64,000 bases of DNA from Brachybacterium squillarum M-6-3 (GCF_000225825.1 NZ_AGBX01000007.1:124001-188000), one strand, 5' to 3'; shown: positions 52,021-61,910, numbered from the stretch's first letter. Numbers and translations: made by a program. Notes: a model not told the origin generated them from the sequence alone.

Positions 52021-52772
52021 GCGAGCACTCCCGCGTCCCCGAGACCCGAGCGGAGCAGCGCCTGATCTGGCGGCGTCTGCGCGGGGCGCTGCGACCGCGC
52101 CGCAAGATCGAACAGCTCATCGTCGGCCTGCTGTTCTTCCTGGTCGGCCTGTCCGTGGTGGTGCAGGTGCAGGCCACCGACGAGTCAGGCCTCGAGGGGG
52201 CCTCCGAGGAGGAGCTGGTGCGGCTGCTGGACGAGTCCGACCGGCACGTCGAGGAGCTCGAGGAGGAGAACCGCGAGCTCGACGACACCCTGGAGGACCT
52301 GCGCGCCGGCCGCGAGGACGAGGTCGCCGCCCAGGAGGCCGCCGCCGAGCGCCTCGCCGACCTGGAGATCCTCGCCGGTACCGCCCCCGCCACCGGCCGC
52401 GGCGTCGAGATCGTCATCTCCGATCCCGACGGCGGGCTGCGTGCCCCCACTCTGCTCGGCGTCGTCCAGGAGCTGCGCAACGCGGGCGCCGAGGTGATCC
52501 AGGTCGGCGACGTGCGGGTGGTCGCCTCCACCTCCGTGACCGCCGGACCCGAGGGCGGGATCGTCGTCGACGGCGTCGCCGTGGACACCCCGCTCAGCGT
52601 CCTGGCCATCGGGGACCCCGCCGTGATGGAGCCCGCCCTGCGCATCCCCGGCGGTGCCGTGGACTCCGTCGCCGACGACGGCGGCACCCTCACCGTCACC
52701 ACCCGTCAGCGCATCGAGATCGACGCGATCGCCGAGATCCCGGAGCGCAGCAGCTCCGAGGTGGTCAAGTGA
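52017..52772 (+). CDS. DUF881 family membrane protein
   Basis: 251 residues, same plan as the first DUF881 protein: helix (about 33-50), acidic coiled coil (55-115) and DUF881 domain with TGRGVEIVISDPDGGL. Overlaps sbp by ATGA. In mycobacteria gcvH follows here; in this window an FHA gene does. Confidence 0.88.
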   Translation: MSEHSRVPETRAEQRLIWRRLRGALRPRRKIEQLIVGLLFFLVGLSVVVQVQATDESGLEGASEEELVRLLDESDRHVEELEEENRELDDTLEDLRAGREDEVAAQEAAAERLADLEILAGTAPATGRGVEIVISDPDGGLRAPTLLGVVQELRNAGAEVIQVGDVRVVASTSVTAGPEGGIVVDGVAVDTPLSVLAIGDPAVMEPALRIPGGAVDSVADDGGTLTVTTRQRIEIDAIAEIPERSSSEVVK

Positions 52773-52900
52773 TCGTCAAATCCTGCTGTTCGAGGCATCC
52801 CGACGGTGCATTTCGGACGGCGGGCATGCAAGGATGAACCAGTCGCACCCTGTCCTTCCTCGACGACAGGGTCCGTCGCTGGTCAGGGAAGGGGTACACG

Positions 52901-53341
52901 GTGTCGCAGAACGCCGATTGGAAGGATGAGCTCGACCACACGTCGAAGCTCAGCGCGATCTCGCCGAACGATCCGGTGGAGGAGGCCGAGCCCGGCCTCA
53001 CCGCCCAGGACCGCAAGGCGATCGAGAACCTGCCGCCGCGCAGCGCGCTGCTGATCGTCCGCAAGGGCCCGAACCTCGGTGCCCGCTTCCTGCTGGACGC
53101 CGACAGCACCGTCGCCGGTCGCCACCCCAAGTGCGAGATCTTCCTGGACGACGTCACCGTCTCCCGGAAGCACGCCGCATTCGTCCGTGACGGCGAGGGT
53201 TTCCTGCTGCGCGACCTGGGCTCGCTCAACGGCACCTACATCGGCAAGGAGCGTGTGGACGAGGTCCACCTGCAGCCCGGCCAGGACGTGCAGATCGGCA
53301 AGTACCGGCTCACCTACCACCCCTACACGGGGCCGGACTGA
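52901..53341 (+). CDS. garA: FHA-domain protein (GarA/OdhI type)
   Basis: 146 residues. N-terminal 45-residue tail with DHTS at 12-15 in place of the usual phosphorylated ETTS-type site, then an FHA domain (about 65-138) with AGRHP, SRKHA and GSLNGTYI. GarA/OdhI binds and inhibits oxoglutarate dehydrogenase and glutamate enzymes depending on kinase phosphorylation. GTG 52901 has GGAAGGGG upstream. Confidence 0.9.
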   Translation: MSQNADWKDELDHTSKLSAISPNDPVEEAEPGLTAQDRKAIENLPPRSALLIVRKGPNLGARFLLDADSTVAGRHPKCEIFLDDVTVSRKHAAFVRDGEGFLLRDLGSLNGTYIGKERVDEVHLQPGQDVQIGKYRLTYHPYTGPD

Positions 53342-53345
53342 GCCC

Positions 53346-54038
53346 GTGCCGGCCCAGCCCGCCCGGCCGTCCGCACCCTCCTCGATCGCCCGCCTCAGCA
53401 TCGGGCAGGTCCTCGAGGTGCTGCGCGAGGAGTTCCCCGACCTCGCGCACTCGAAGCTGCACTACCTCGAGGCCGAGGGGCTGATCAGCCCCGAGCGCAC
53501 CCCCTCGGGCTACCGCAAGTACTCGCGCGCCGACGTGGAGCGCCTGCAGTTCGTGCTGCGCGCCCAGCGGGACCGCTTCTGGCCGCTCAAGGTCATCAAG
53601 GAGCACCTGCTCGAACACGGGGTCGACTCCGAGGTCACCTCGATCGCCAGCCGCCCCGGACCGTCCGCTGCGAAGCCCGCCGTGCGGCTGGACCGACGGG
53701 GACTGGCCGCGAAGGCCGACGTCGAGGACGCCTTCCTGGTGGAGCTCGAGCAGTACGGGATGCTGCCCGAGGGCGTGCTGTTCTACGGGGCCGCGGAGCT
53801 GGAGATCACCACCGCCGCCCGCGACCTCGCCGCCGAGGGCCTGCACCCCCGGCACCTGGTCATGCTGCGCACCGCCGCCGAGCGCGAGGCCCACATGATC
53901 GGCTCGGTCGCCACCCCGCGCTCCCGGCGCGGCGACCCCGCGGCCCGCGGCGGCGCCGAGGATTTCGCCCGGGACCTGGGGGAGTCGATGATCTCCCTGC
54001 ACAGCGCCCTGCTGCGCTCCCGGCTGCGGGGATCCTGA
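53346..54038 (+). CDS. ftsR: MerR-family regulator (FtsR/Rv1828 type)
   Basis: 230 residues. MerR HTH (residues 19-90) with HSKLHYLEAEGLISPERTPS and YRKYSRADVERL, then a C-terminal domain of the Rv1828 type. In Corynebacterium the homologue beside odhI activates ftsZ. GTG 53346 lies 4 bases after the FHA stop. Synteny supports the assignment. Confidence 0.85.
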   Translation: MPAQPARPSAPSSIARLSIGQVLEVLREEFPDLAHSKLHYLEAEGLISPERTPSGYRKYSRADVERLQFVLRAQRDRFWPLKVIKEHLLEHGVDSEVTSIASRPGPSAAKPAVRLDRRGLAAKADVEDAFLVELEQYGMLPEGVLFYGAAELEITTAARDLAAEGLHPRHLVMLRTAAEREAHMIGSVATPRSRRGDPAARGGAEDFARDLGESMISLHSALLRSRLRGS

Positions 54039-54280
54039 GCCGAGGGGCGCGACACACCGGCGCTTCGCCCCGATCCGCCCGATTCCGGATCGTCGACCAC
54101 GGGCCGGGAAAGCGGTGCTGACCGGTACGGATCCTCTCGATGCCGCGCCTCCGGGGTGCCGGGACGTGACCGGTCCGTGACCCGGGGGCGGCGCGTTGCT
54201 ACCGGCGGACGCCCGGTTCGCGCTAGGCTGACCGCGTGCTCTCACCCTTCCCCACGGAGAGCCGGAACCCGGAGGTAGCT

Positions 54281-54865
54281 GTGAACGCCACGAACGGCGA
54301 CGAGAGGACTGCACAGTCCACCGTGCCCGCCGAGCCCCAACAGGGGGTGCTGTTCGACGAGGTCGTCGACACCCCCGGTGAGCTCGGGTACCGCGGCCCC
54401 GCCGCCTGTAAGGCCGCGGGCATCACCTACCGCCAGCTGGACTACTGGGCCCGCACCGGCCTCGTCGAGCCCGGCGTGCGCGCCGCCTCCGGCTCCGGCA
54501 GCCAGCGTCTCTACGGCTTCCGCGACATCCTGGTCCTGAAGGTCGTCAAGCGCCTGCTGGACACCGGCGTCTCCCTGCAGCAGATCCGCGTGGCCGCCGG
54601 CGCCCTGCGGGAGCGCGGGATCGATGACCTGGCCCAGATCACCCTCATGTCCGACGGTGCCTCCGTCTACGAGTGCACCAACGCCGAGGACGTCTTCGAT
54701 CTGGTCCAGGGCGGCCAGGGCGTGTTCGGCATCGCCGTCGGCCGCGTCTGGCGCGAGGTCGAGAACGACCTCATCGACCTGCCCGGCGTGGACCCGGCCG
54801 ACGACGCCGAGCTGGCCCTGCACGACGAGCTCGCCGCCCGCCGCCGCGCTCGCGCCGCGGGCTGA
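54281..54865 (+). CDS. MerR-family regulator (Rv1830 type)
   Basis: 194 residues. MerR-like HTH with GYRGPAACKAAGITYRQLDY and RLYGFRDILVLKVV, then helices of the Rv1830 type. GTG 54281 is preferred because GGAGG lies 5 bases upstream; an ATG at 54236 is open in the same frame. Partner of the preceding MerR gene; the DUF151 gene normally between them is absent. Confidence 0.85.
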   Translation: MNATNGDERTAQSTVPAEPQQGVLFDEVVDTPGELGYRGPAACKAAGITYRQLDYWARTGLVEPGVRAASGSGSQRLYGFRDILVLKVVKRLLDTGVSLQQIRVAAGALRERGIDDLAQITLMSDGASVYECTNAEDVFDLVQGGQGVFGIAVGRVWREVENDLIDLPGVDPADDAELALHDELAARRRARAAG

Positions 54866-54891
54866 GCCGCACCCATTCCACCGCACACAGC

Positions 54892-54930
54892 ACGACGGCC
54901 GGCCCCGGGAAGGGGGCCCGCCGTCGTCCT
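54892..54930 (+). terminator. Hairpin terminator after the MerR gene
   Basis: ACGACGGC pairs with GCCGTCGT (54920-54927) across a GC-rich internal stem, 26 bases after the stop. Confidence 0.6.
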
Positions 54931-55010
54931 CTGCTGTCTGCGGTAGTTCCGCAGGACCAGTGCGCAGAGGAAGGGCGGGACCCGAGACCGGGACCCGCTC
55001 CCTCGGAAGC

Positions 55011-55802
55011 TCAGGAGTGCTGGCGCGAGTCCAGCACGGTCTTCAGCAGCGCATCGAAGTCGGCGGTGAGCCGCTCGCCCGAGGCGCCCTGGTAGGTGTG
55101 CAGCGGCACCGCGCCGCCCTGGGCCTGCTGCAGGCCCACGCGCTCCTCGATCACCGGTTCCAGCACCAGCTCGCCGAAGAGGTCGCGCAGCTCCGCGAGG
55201 CGGTACTGGTGCTCCACGGAGCGGGGGCGGTAGCGATTGACGACCAGGCCGAGCGGCATGAGCCGCGGGGCGATGCCTTCTTCGCGCATCTCGGAGGCGA
55301 GCTTGAGGGCGCGGTCCGCGGCGGTCACCGCGAAGAAGCCGGGCTCGGAGACCACAAGAGAACGGTCCGAGGCGGCGAGCGCCATCTGGGTGAGGCCGTT
55401 CAGCGAGGGCGGGCAGTCGATCAGCACCAGGTCGTACTGGTGGCTGCGCTTGTCCAGCGCCTCGCGCAGGCGCTTCACCTCCCGCTCGGAGGGGCTGGGG
55501 GAGTCCATCATCGTGGAGCGGTTCGAGCCCGGGATGAGGTCCAGGTGGGAGGCGGCGCCTTCCGACCACGGCACCGGGATGATCGCCCGGTCCACGGTCT
55601 CCGTGCGCGGCGAGGAGACGACCTCGGCCACGTCCGGGGAGGTGCCGGGCTCGCCCAGCAGACCCAGGGTCGAGTCGCCCTGCGGGTCGAGGTCGATCAC
55701 CAGGGTGTTGACCCCCTGATGGAGGGCGGCAGAGGCCAGCCCCAGGGTGACGGACGTCTTGCCGACGCCGCCCTTCAGCGAACACACACTCACGATGAAC
55801 AC
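55011..55802 (-). CDS. ParA/Soj-family ATPase
   Basis: 263 residues. Deviant Walker A at the N-terminus (SLKGGVGKTSVTLGLA), LVIDLDPQGDSTLG and LVLIDCPPSL. No parB-like gene is next to it, so it is an orphan ParA, which in actinobacteria can position other cargos. Divergent from the RNA methyltransferase gene. Confidence 0.88.
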   Translation of the reverse strand: MFIVSVCSLKGGVGKTSVTLGLASAALHQGVNTLVIDLDPQGDSTLGLLGEPGTSPDVAEVVSSPRTETVDRAIIPVPWSEGAASHLDLIPGSNRSTMMDSPSPSEREVKRLREALDKRSHQYDLVLIDCPPSLNGLTQMALAASDRSLVVSEPGFFAVTAADRALKLASEMREEGIAPRLMPLGLVVNRYRPRSVEHQYRLAELRDLFGELVLEPVIEERVGLQQAQGGAVPLHTYQGASGERLTADFDALLKTVLDSRQHS

Positions 55803-55875
55803 GCCTCCACTCTACCGATCCGACCTGCACGAAAGCGGTACCCTGCGTGCGACCGGCCGGAGGAGAAGGGGCACG

Positions 55876-56895
55876 ATGGGGCAGATCACGCATGACCTCG
55901 TCCTCGAGGTGCTCGACGGCTGCTGCCCCTCGGCGCGTCGCGAGGCGGAGGCCCTCGGTGTTGTCACCGAGATCGGACCGACCGAGCTGCGACTGCGCAC
56001 CGGCGACCTCGACGCGGTGCGCTCCCTGCGGAGCGTGGTGGCCGCCTCGCTGCGCCTCACGGTGCCGGCGCGGCGCCCCCGTGAGCTAAGGGAGACCTCC
56101 GTGCAGCAGCGGGTGGGGGAGATGCTTGAGGCGATCGCCCGGCAGCGACCCCGACAGCACTTCACCGGGCTGCGGCTGGAGGCCGCCGGTTCCGGCACCG
56201 AGGAGATGCGGGAGCTCGCCGCGGCCCTCGCCGAGCGCGCCGGCGTGCCTGTGGACGTGGACGGCGACCTGGTGGTCCGTGTCCGCCGCGACCGCGAGCA
56301 CGGTGCCTGGGAGCTGCTGCTGCGCACCACCCCGCGGCCGCTCTCCACCCGCGCCTGGCGCACCGTGAACTATCCCGGCGCCGTGAACGCCACGATCGCC
56401 GCCACCGTGCTGGCCCTGATGGACGTGGGCGCCGAGGACGCGGTGCTGGACATGACCTGCGGCTCGGGCACCTTCCTCATCGAGCAGCTGCACCGCGCCA
56501 CCCCGGCGCGCGCCGTCGGCATCGACCTCGACCCGGCCGCGATCGACGCGGCCCGCACCCATCAGCGCGCCGCCCGCCGCCGCGGCCGCATCGACTGGGA
56601 GGTGGGCGACGCCCGCTCGCTGCCCCTGGAGGGCGGCTTCACCCGGATCCTCAGCAACCCGCCCTGGGGCACCCTCCACGGCGAGCACGCGAGCAACGAG
56701 GACCTGCTGCGGGACCTGCTGCGCCGCGGCGCCGAGCTGGCAGCGCCCGCGGCACGGATTGGCGTGCTCACACACGAGATCCGCCGCATGCACACGGTCC
56801 TCGAAGACCCCGCCGGCCCCTGGCGCCTCGAGGACGAGCACCGGTTCTTCCAGAAGGGCCACCATCCGCGGCTGTTCCGCCTCGCGCTGCGCTGA
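55876..56895 (+). CDS. RNA methyltransferase, TRM11/Trm14-like
   Basis: 339 residues. An N-terminal THUMP-like region (1-150) precedes a Rossmann methyltransferase with DMTCGSGTFLIEQ and the N-6/N-2 type catalytic motif SNPPWG. Probably methylates guanosine in tRNA or rRNA. ATG 55876 begins the similarity; 43 further upstream codons are open. Confidence 0.82.
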   Translation: MGQITHDLVLEVLDGCCPSARREAEALGVVTEIGPTELRLRTGDLDAVRSLRSVVAASLRLTVPARRPRELRETSVQQRVGEMLEAIARQRPRQHFTGLRLEAAGSGTEEMRELAAALAERAGVPVDVDGDLVVRVRRDREHGAWELLLRTTPRPLSTRAWRTVNYPGAVNATIAATVLALMDVGAEDAVLDMTCGSGTFLIEQLHRATPARAVGIDLDPAAIDAARTHQRAARRRGRIDWEVGDARSLPLEGGFTRILSNPPWGTLHGEHASNEDLLRDLLRRGAELAAPAARIGVLTHEIRRMHTVLEDPAGPWRLEDEHRFFQKGHHPRLFRLALR

Positions 56896-56915
56896 GGCTC
56901 CCTCGCCGCCGGGGA

Positions 56916-57560
56916 TCAGATGCCGCGGTGGGCTCCGGCGAGGGCGGACAGGCCCTCGGGGTTGCCCAGCACCTCGACGCTGGCGACCTCGTCGCGACCG
57001 CTGACCCACAGCAGCAGCTCCAGCGGCTCGCCGTGCACCCGCACGGAGCCCTCGGAGCCGGGGCGTCCGATGCGGCGCCCGCCCAGCGGGGAGACCAGGG
57101 TGATGTGGGCGGGGGTGCGCAGCATCATCCCGGCGAACAGTCCGGTGGCGCGCCAAGCGCGCTGCTGGTCCTCGACGGACAGGCCCCGCGGCTGCCAGCC
57201 GTCCTGGGCGCGGCGCAGGTCCTCCAGATGGATCAGGAGCTCGGCGCCGCCGGTGAAGGCGTCGGCACGGGCGACGGCCGAACGCGGGCCGGGGCCCTCG
57301 CGCAGCTGCTCCACCTTCTGCTCCCAGGGCAGGTCGCGGCGGGCCTCGACGGCCTCCGCGGAACGGCGACCGAGCGGGCCGGGCAGCCGTTGCGCCAGGG
57401 AGTGCACCGAGGGGCGCTCCCGCTCCAGGAGGTGGTCCAGCAGCTCCAGGGCGTTCCAGCCCGGCAGGATGGTCGGGGCCTCGGGGCCCAGCTCCGCCAG
57501 GAGGTCGGCGAGCTCGGCGCGCTCGGGGGCGTCGGGACGGTCATGCGCGGCAGACGTCAT
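56916..57560 (-). CDS. DinB-like mycothiol-dependent family protein (TIGR03085-like)
   Basis: 214 residues, helical, with an early metal-site His (LLDHLLERERPS) and a second in LIHLEDLRRAQDGW, the layout of the maleylpyruvate isomerase/TIGR03085 group. A mycothiol-using transferase or isomerase is likely. ATG 57560. Confidence 0.75.
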   Translation of the reverse strand: MTSAAHDRPDAPERAELADLLAELGPEAPTILPGWNALELLDHLLERERPSVHSLAQRLPGPLGRRSAEAVEARRDLPWEQKVEQLREGPGPRSAVARADAFTGGAELLIHLEDLRRAQDGWQPRGLSVEDQQRAWRATGLFAGMMLRTPAHITLVSPLGGRRIGRPGSEGSVRVHGEPLELLLWVSGRDEVASVEVLGNPEGLSALAGAHRGI

Positions 57561-57626
57561 GGGCCCCATCCTACGGAGGCCACCGCCCCGGACCTCCACG
57601 GGGGCTGACCGCCCGCGTCGTGCGCC

Positions 57627-58637
57627 TCAGGGGGTCGCGACCCGCGGGTCCCAGCCCTCGGGCAGCGGCGCCAACGGACCCACGGAGCTCTCCAGCGTCA
57701 CCGGCGAACCCTGCTCGGCGGCCTCGCCGATCCCGAGCATCACGTCCAGCACGTGCGCGGCCACCGCGCCGGAGGCCCGCTCGTCCGTCCCGGCCCGCAG
57801 CGAGCGCACCAGGTCCACGACGCCGGTTCCGCGGCCGTACTCGCCCTCGGGCGCGGCCAGCGTGACGGGCTCCTCGGCGCCGTAGCGGTACAGCAGCGAG
57901 TCCCCGGTGAACATGTTGGGGTCGGGCAGCACCAGGGTGCCCTCGGTGCCGTTGATCTCCACCACGCCGGCGCGGGGGAGGGCGTGCTCGAAGGAGAAGG
58001 TGGACTGCGCCGAGCCGCCGCCGGCGAACTCGATCAGCGCCGCGACGTGCGTCGGCACCTCCACCGGGAAGCTCTCCCCGGCGCGGGGCCCGGAGCCGAT
58101 CACCCGGGTGTCCCGGGCGAGGGAGCCCACGGCGTGCACGCGGGAGGCGGCGCCGAAGACGTGCACCAGCGTGGTCAGGTAGTACGGGCCCATGTCCAGC
58201 AGGGGACCGGCGCCCTTCGCGTCCAGGAAGTCCGGGCCCGGGCGCCAGGACTCGGGGCCGGGCACATGGAACATCGTCGAGGCGGTCAGCGGGGTGCCGA
58301 TGTCCCCACGGGCGATGGCGCGCAGGGCGTTCTGGATGCCGACGCCCAGCACGGTGTCCGGGGCGCAGGCCACCCGCAGCCCGGCCGCGTCCGCCGCCGC
58401 GAGCAGCGAGGCCGCGTCCTCGCGGTCCAGGGCCAGAGGCTTCTCGCTCCACACGTGCTTGCCGACGGCCAGGATCTGACGGCCCACCTCCGCGTGGACG
58501 GCGGGGATGGTCAGGTTGACCACCACCTCGATGTCATCCCGGCCCAGCAGCTCGGCCACGGTGCCGTGGGCGGCGATGCCGTAGGCCTCGGCCTGGGCGC
58601 GGGCGCGCTCGGCGTCGAGGTCCGCGATGAAGCGCAC
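57627..58637 (-). pseudogene. Gfo/Idh/MocA dehydrogenase lacking its NAD-binding N-terminus
   Basis: 336 codons of a MocA-type oxidoreductase, beginning VRFIADLDAERARAQAEAYG in mid-Rossmann fold. In frame upstream are only RLRRFPDIE and then the TGA (58668-58670) of the neighbouring gene. The first 25-30 residues with the GxGxxG loop are therefore missing. The remainder, including EKPLAL with its catalytic Lys, is intact. GTG 58637 could start a truncated product. It probably cannot bind NAD(P). Confidence 0.65.
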
Positions 58638-58667
58638 CTCGATGTCGGGGAAGCGGCGGAGCCGGGC

Positions 58668-59669
58668 TCAGCCCTGATTCGAGAAGGCGGCGTCGAAGGA
58701 GGCCTCGGAGGCGGGGTAGTCGAAGCGCCGCAGCACGTCGAGCGCCTCCGGGGCGCCGTGCAGACGGTCCATCCCGGCGTCCTCCCATTCGATGGAGATC
58801 GGGCCCTCGTAACCGATCGAGCGCAGGGCACGGAAGGCGGCGTCCCAGGGCACGTCGCCGCGGCCGAAGGAGACGAAGTCCCAGCCGCGGCGCGGGTCGC
58901 CCCAGGGCAGGTGCGAGCCGAGGCGGGTGTTGCGGCCGGTGACCCGCACCCGGATGTCCTTGCAGTCCACGTGGTAGATCCGGTCGGCGAAGTCGGTGAT
59001 GAAGGAGACCGGGTCGATCTCCTGCCACATGAAGTGGGAGGGGTCCCAGTTCAGGCCGAAGGCGGGGCGGTGTCCGATCGCCTCCAGGGTGCGCTGGGTG
59101 GTCCAGTAGTCGTAGGCGATCTCGGAGGGGTGGACCTCGTGGGCGAAGCGCACCCCGCACTCGTCGAACACGTCCAGGATCGGGTTCCAGCGGTCCGCGA
59201 AGTCCTGGTATCCCTCCTCGATGACGGACTCGGGGACGGGCGGGAACATCGCCACGTACTTCCAGATCTTCGAACCGGTGAAGCCGATGACGGTGTCCAC
59301 GCCGAGCTTCTGCGCGAGCCGGGCGGTGTTCTTCATGTCCTCGGCGGCGCGCTGCCGCACGCCCTCGGGGGCGCCGTCGCCCCAGACGGCGGAGCCGACG
59401 ATGGCCTGGTGGCGGAAGTCGATGGGGTCGTCGCAGATCGCCTGGCCCTTGAGGTGGTTCGAGATGGCCCAGCACTGCAGGCCGTGCTTCTCCAGGATGC
59501 TGAGGCGCTCGGCGATGTAGTCCTCGTCGTCCCAGCGGCTGGCGTCGAGGTGCTCGCCGGAGACGGCGATCTCGAGGCCGTCGTAGCCCCAGCCGGCGGC
59601 CAGCTCGGCCACCTCGTCCAGGGTGAGGTCGGCCCACTGGCCGGTGAACAGGGTGTGCGGGTGCGGCAT
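58668..59669 (-). CDS. Sugar phosphate isomerase/epimerase (TIM barrel)
   Basis: 333 residues, xylose-isomerase-like TIM barrel (AP_endonuc_2). Metal-site residues are seen in VHPSEIAYD, DPSHFMWQ, YHVDCKDIRV and the final ISIEWEDAGMDR. Middle gene of a leftward sugar or inositol catabolism cluster with two MocA genes. Substrate unknown. Confidence 0.88.
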   Translation of the reverse strand: MPHPHTLFTGQWADLTLDEVAELAAGWGYDGLEIAVSGEHLDASRWDDEDYIAERLSILEKHGLQCWAISNHLKGQAICDDPIDFRHQAIVGSAVWGDGAPEGVRQRAAEDMKNTARLAQKLGVDTVIGFTGSKIWKYVAMFPPVPESVIEEGYQDFADRWNPILDVFDECGVRFAHEVHPSEIAYDYWTTQRTLEAIGHRPAFGLNWDPSHFMWQEIDPVSFITDFADRIYHVDCKDIRVRVTGRNTRLGSHLPWGDPRRGWDFVSFGRGDVPWDAAFRALRSIGYEGPISIEWEDAGMDRLHGAPEALDVLRRFDYPASEASFDAAFSNQG

Positions 59670-59706
59670 GTCGTGCTCCTTCGCAGGACGGGTCGGGACG
59701 GGGGAG

Positions 59707-60849
59707 TCAGAGGGTGACGGTGGCGCCGTCGGCGGCGTCGGAGACGATGATCGCGTCCAGCACCCGCTGCAGGGCCAGGCCGTCGGCGAAGTCCGGGGTG
59801 AAGGCGGGGCCGCCGGAGATCGCGACGAGGAGGTCCCGCGCCTGGTGGGTGAAGGAGTTCTCCCAGCCCAGCACGTGGCCCTGCGGCCACCAGGCCTGCA
59901 GGTAGGCGTGCTCCGGCTCGGTGACCAGCACCCGGGTGAAGCCCTGCTCGGTGACGGGCACGGTGCCGTCCAGGAACCACAGCTCGTTGAGGTCCTCCAG
60001 GTCGAAGGCGAGTGCGCCCTCGGTGCCGAACACCTCGATCCGCAGCTCGTTCTTGCGGCCGTTCGCCATCCGGGAGGCCTCGATGGAGGCGATCGCGCCG
60101 CCGTCGAGCTCGAGGGTGGCCCAGGCGGCGTCGTCGACGGTGACCTGCTCGGGGCCGTCGTCCCCGGGGCGGGTGGGCACCAGGGTGGCGAGTCGCCCGC
60201 GCACGGCGGTGACGTCGAGGCCGGTGAGGAACTGCACCTGGTCGATGGCGTGGGAGCCGATGTCGCCGAGCGCCCCGGAGCCCGCGGTCTCCTTCCGCAG
60301 CCGCCAGCTCATCGGCGCCTCGGGGTCGACCAGCCAGTCCTGCAGGTAGGAGGCGCGCACCTGCAGGATCCTGCCCAGACGGCCCTGCTCGATGAGGGAG
60401 CGGGCGTGGCGCAGGGCCGCCACCCGCCGGTAGGTGTGGCCGAGGGCGGCGACCTGGCCGCGGGAGCGGGCGGCCTCTGCGGCGGCGACCATTCGCTCGG
60501 CCTCGGCGGTGTCGTTGGCCAGGGGCTTCTCGCACAGCACGTGTTTTCCGGCCTCCAGCGCGGCGATCGCGATGTCCGCGTGCAGGAAGCCGGGGGTGCA
60601 GATGTCGACGATGTCCACGTCGTCCCGGATGATCACCTCACGCCAGTCGGTCGCGGCCTCCTGCCAGCCGAGCTGTTCGGCCGCCGCCGTGACGGCCTCC
60701 TGGTCGCGGCCGACCAACACGCTGCGGGCGATCGGCGGGACGTCGTCGAACACGGCCTCCACCGTGCGCCAGGCCTGGGAATGGGCCCTGCCCATGAAGG
60801 CGTAGCCGATCAGGGCCACGCCGAGCGGTCGGTCGGCGGATGCGGTCAC
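59707..60849 (-). CDS. Gfo/Idh/MocA family dehydrogenase
   Basis: 380 residues, complete. NAD-binding loop VALIGYAFMGRAHSQAW, EKPLAND with catalytic Lys, and GDIGSHAIDQ with the His. GTG 60849 has GGAG about 7 bases upstream; the frame remains open further without similarity. First gene of the sugar cluster, 37 bases before the isomerase. Substrate unknown; inositol-like polyols are typical. Confidence 0.9.
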   Translation of the reverse strand: MTASADRPLGVALIGYAFMGRAHSQAWRTVEAVFDDVPPIARSVLVGRDQEAVTAAAEQLGWQEAATDWREVIIRDDVDIVDICTPGFLHADIAIAALEAGKHVLCEKPLANDTAEAERMVAAAEAARSRGQVAALGHTYRRVAALRHARSLIEQGRLGRILQVRASYLQDWLVDPEAPMSWRLRKETAGSGALGDIGSHAIDQVQFLTGLDVTAVRGRLATLVPTRPGDDGPEQVTVDDAAWATLELDGGAIASIEASRMANGRKNELRIEVFGTEGALAFDLEDLNELWFLDGTVPVTEQGFTRVLVTEPEHAYLQAWWPQGHVLGWENSFTHQARDLLVAISGGPAFTPDFADGLALQRVLDAIIVSDAADGATVTL

Positions 60850-61016
60850 GGAGCTCTCCTCGTCCTCGGGGATCCTCGTCGCGCGCGAACGTCGCAGGTG
60901 GGGTGCGGACGGCGCGGGCGGGGGAGCCTCCACACTATGCCGCGGATCACCTCGCGACCAAGGTCGCCGGGCGGGACGCGGCGCCGCGACCGGCGGGGAT
61001 GGCGCAGACTGGGGGA

Positions 61017-61814
61017 GTGGAGCGACAGGTACAAGCATGGATGACGGCGCAGGTGGTCGAGGGCACCGACGTGGCGCTGCTGGTCTCGGTGGACGACGCC
61101 CCGACCCGGGCGGAGGACCTTCGGGCCACCGTGGACGGGACGCCGCAGCCGGTGCAGGAGGACCGGGACCGCTACGGCAACCGGATGCACCTGCTGACCG
61201 GCCTGCCCGCGGGGGAGCTGGAGATCTCCTACACCGCGCAGGGTGTCGCCCCGGCCGCGATCGAGGCCCCCGAGTCCACCGATGAGATCACCCTGCTGCG
61301 TCCCTCCCGCTACTGCGAGGTCGACGAGTTCGGGAAGATCGCCGCCGAGGTGGTGGGGGAGCTGACGGACGAGGCCGCCGTGCAGGCGGTCGTGGCGTGG
61401 GTGCACGCCCACCTGGACTATGTGCCCGGCTCCAGCACGATCACCGACTCTGCGCGCACCACCTACCTGGCGCGGCAGGGTGTGTGCCGCGACTACGCGC
61501 ATCTCACCGCGACCCTGCTGCGGGCCGCGGGCATCCCCGCCCGCTGCACCTCCGTCTACGCACCGGGGCTCTCCCCGATGGACTTCCACCTGGTCGTGGA
61601 GGCCTTCGTGCAGGGGCGCTGGATCCTGGTCGATGCCACCCACCTCGCACCGCGCACCTCGATGGTGCGGGTCGCCACTGGGCAGGACGCCGCGGACACC
61701 GCCTTCATGACCACCCTCGCCGGGGACGTGCAGCTGACCGGCATCCAGGTCACCGCCGTGGCCGACCCGGAGCTTCCGGGCGAGGACTGGGCGGCCACCG
61801 TCGAGCTGCGCTGA
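61017..61814 (+). CDS. Transglutaminase-like protein
   Basis: 265 residues. A beta-rich N-terminal domain (1-120) precedes a transglutaminase core with Cys in QGVCRDYAHLTA, His in MDFHLVVEAF and Asp in WILVDATH. Such proteins act as peptidases or cross-linkers. GTG 61017 is chosen because homologues start at the same strand; ATG 60999 is possible. Divergent from the MocA gene. Confidence 0.88.
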   Translation: MERQVQAWMTAQVVEGTDVALLVSVDDAPTRAEDLRATVDGTPQPVQEDRDRYGNRMHLLTGLPAGELEISYTAQGVAPAAIEAPESTDEITLLRPSRYCEVDEFGKIAAEVVGELTDEAAVQAVVAWVHAHLDYVPGSSTITDSARTTYLARQGVCRDYAHLTATLLRAAGIPARCTSVYAPGLSPMDFHLVVEAFVQGRWILVDATHLAPRTSMVRVATGQDAADTAFMTTLAGDVQLTGIQVTAVADPELPGEDWAATVELR

Positions 61815-61910
61815 CGGACCCGGACACCGCCCCGGGACAGCAGGACGCCCGGCACCCGCGAGGCGGGGCCGGGCGTTCCGTGTGCGGCGGAAGGGGTGCC
61901 GGGGAGAGGC

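Noticed and set aside
57753-59717. 654-codon + strand open frame
   Set aside because: Antisense of the MocA and isomerase genes, which have clear motifs on the other strand.
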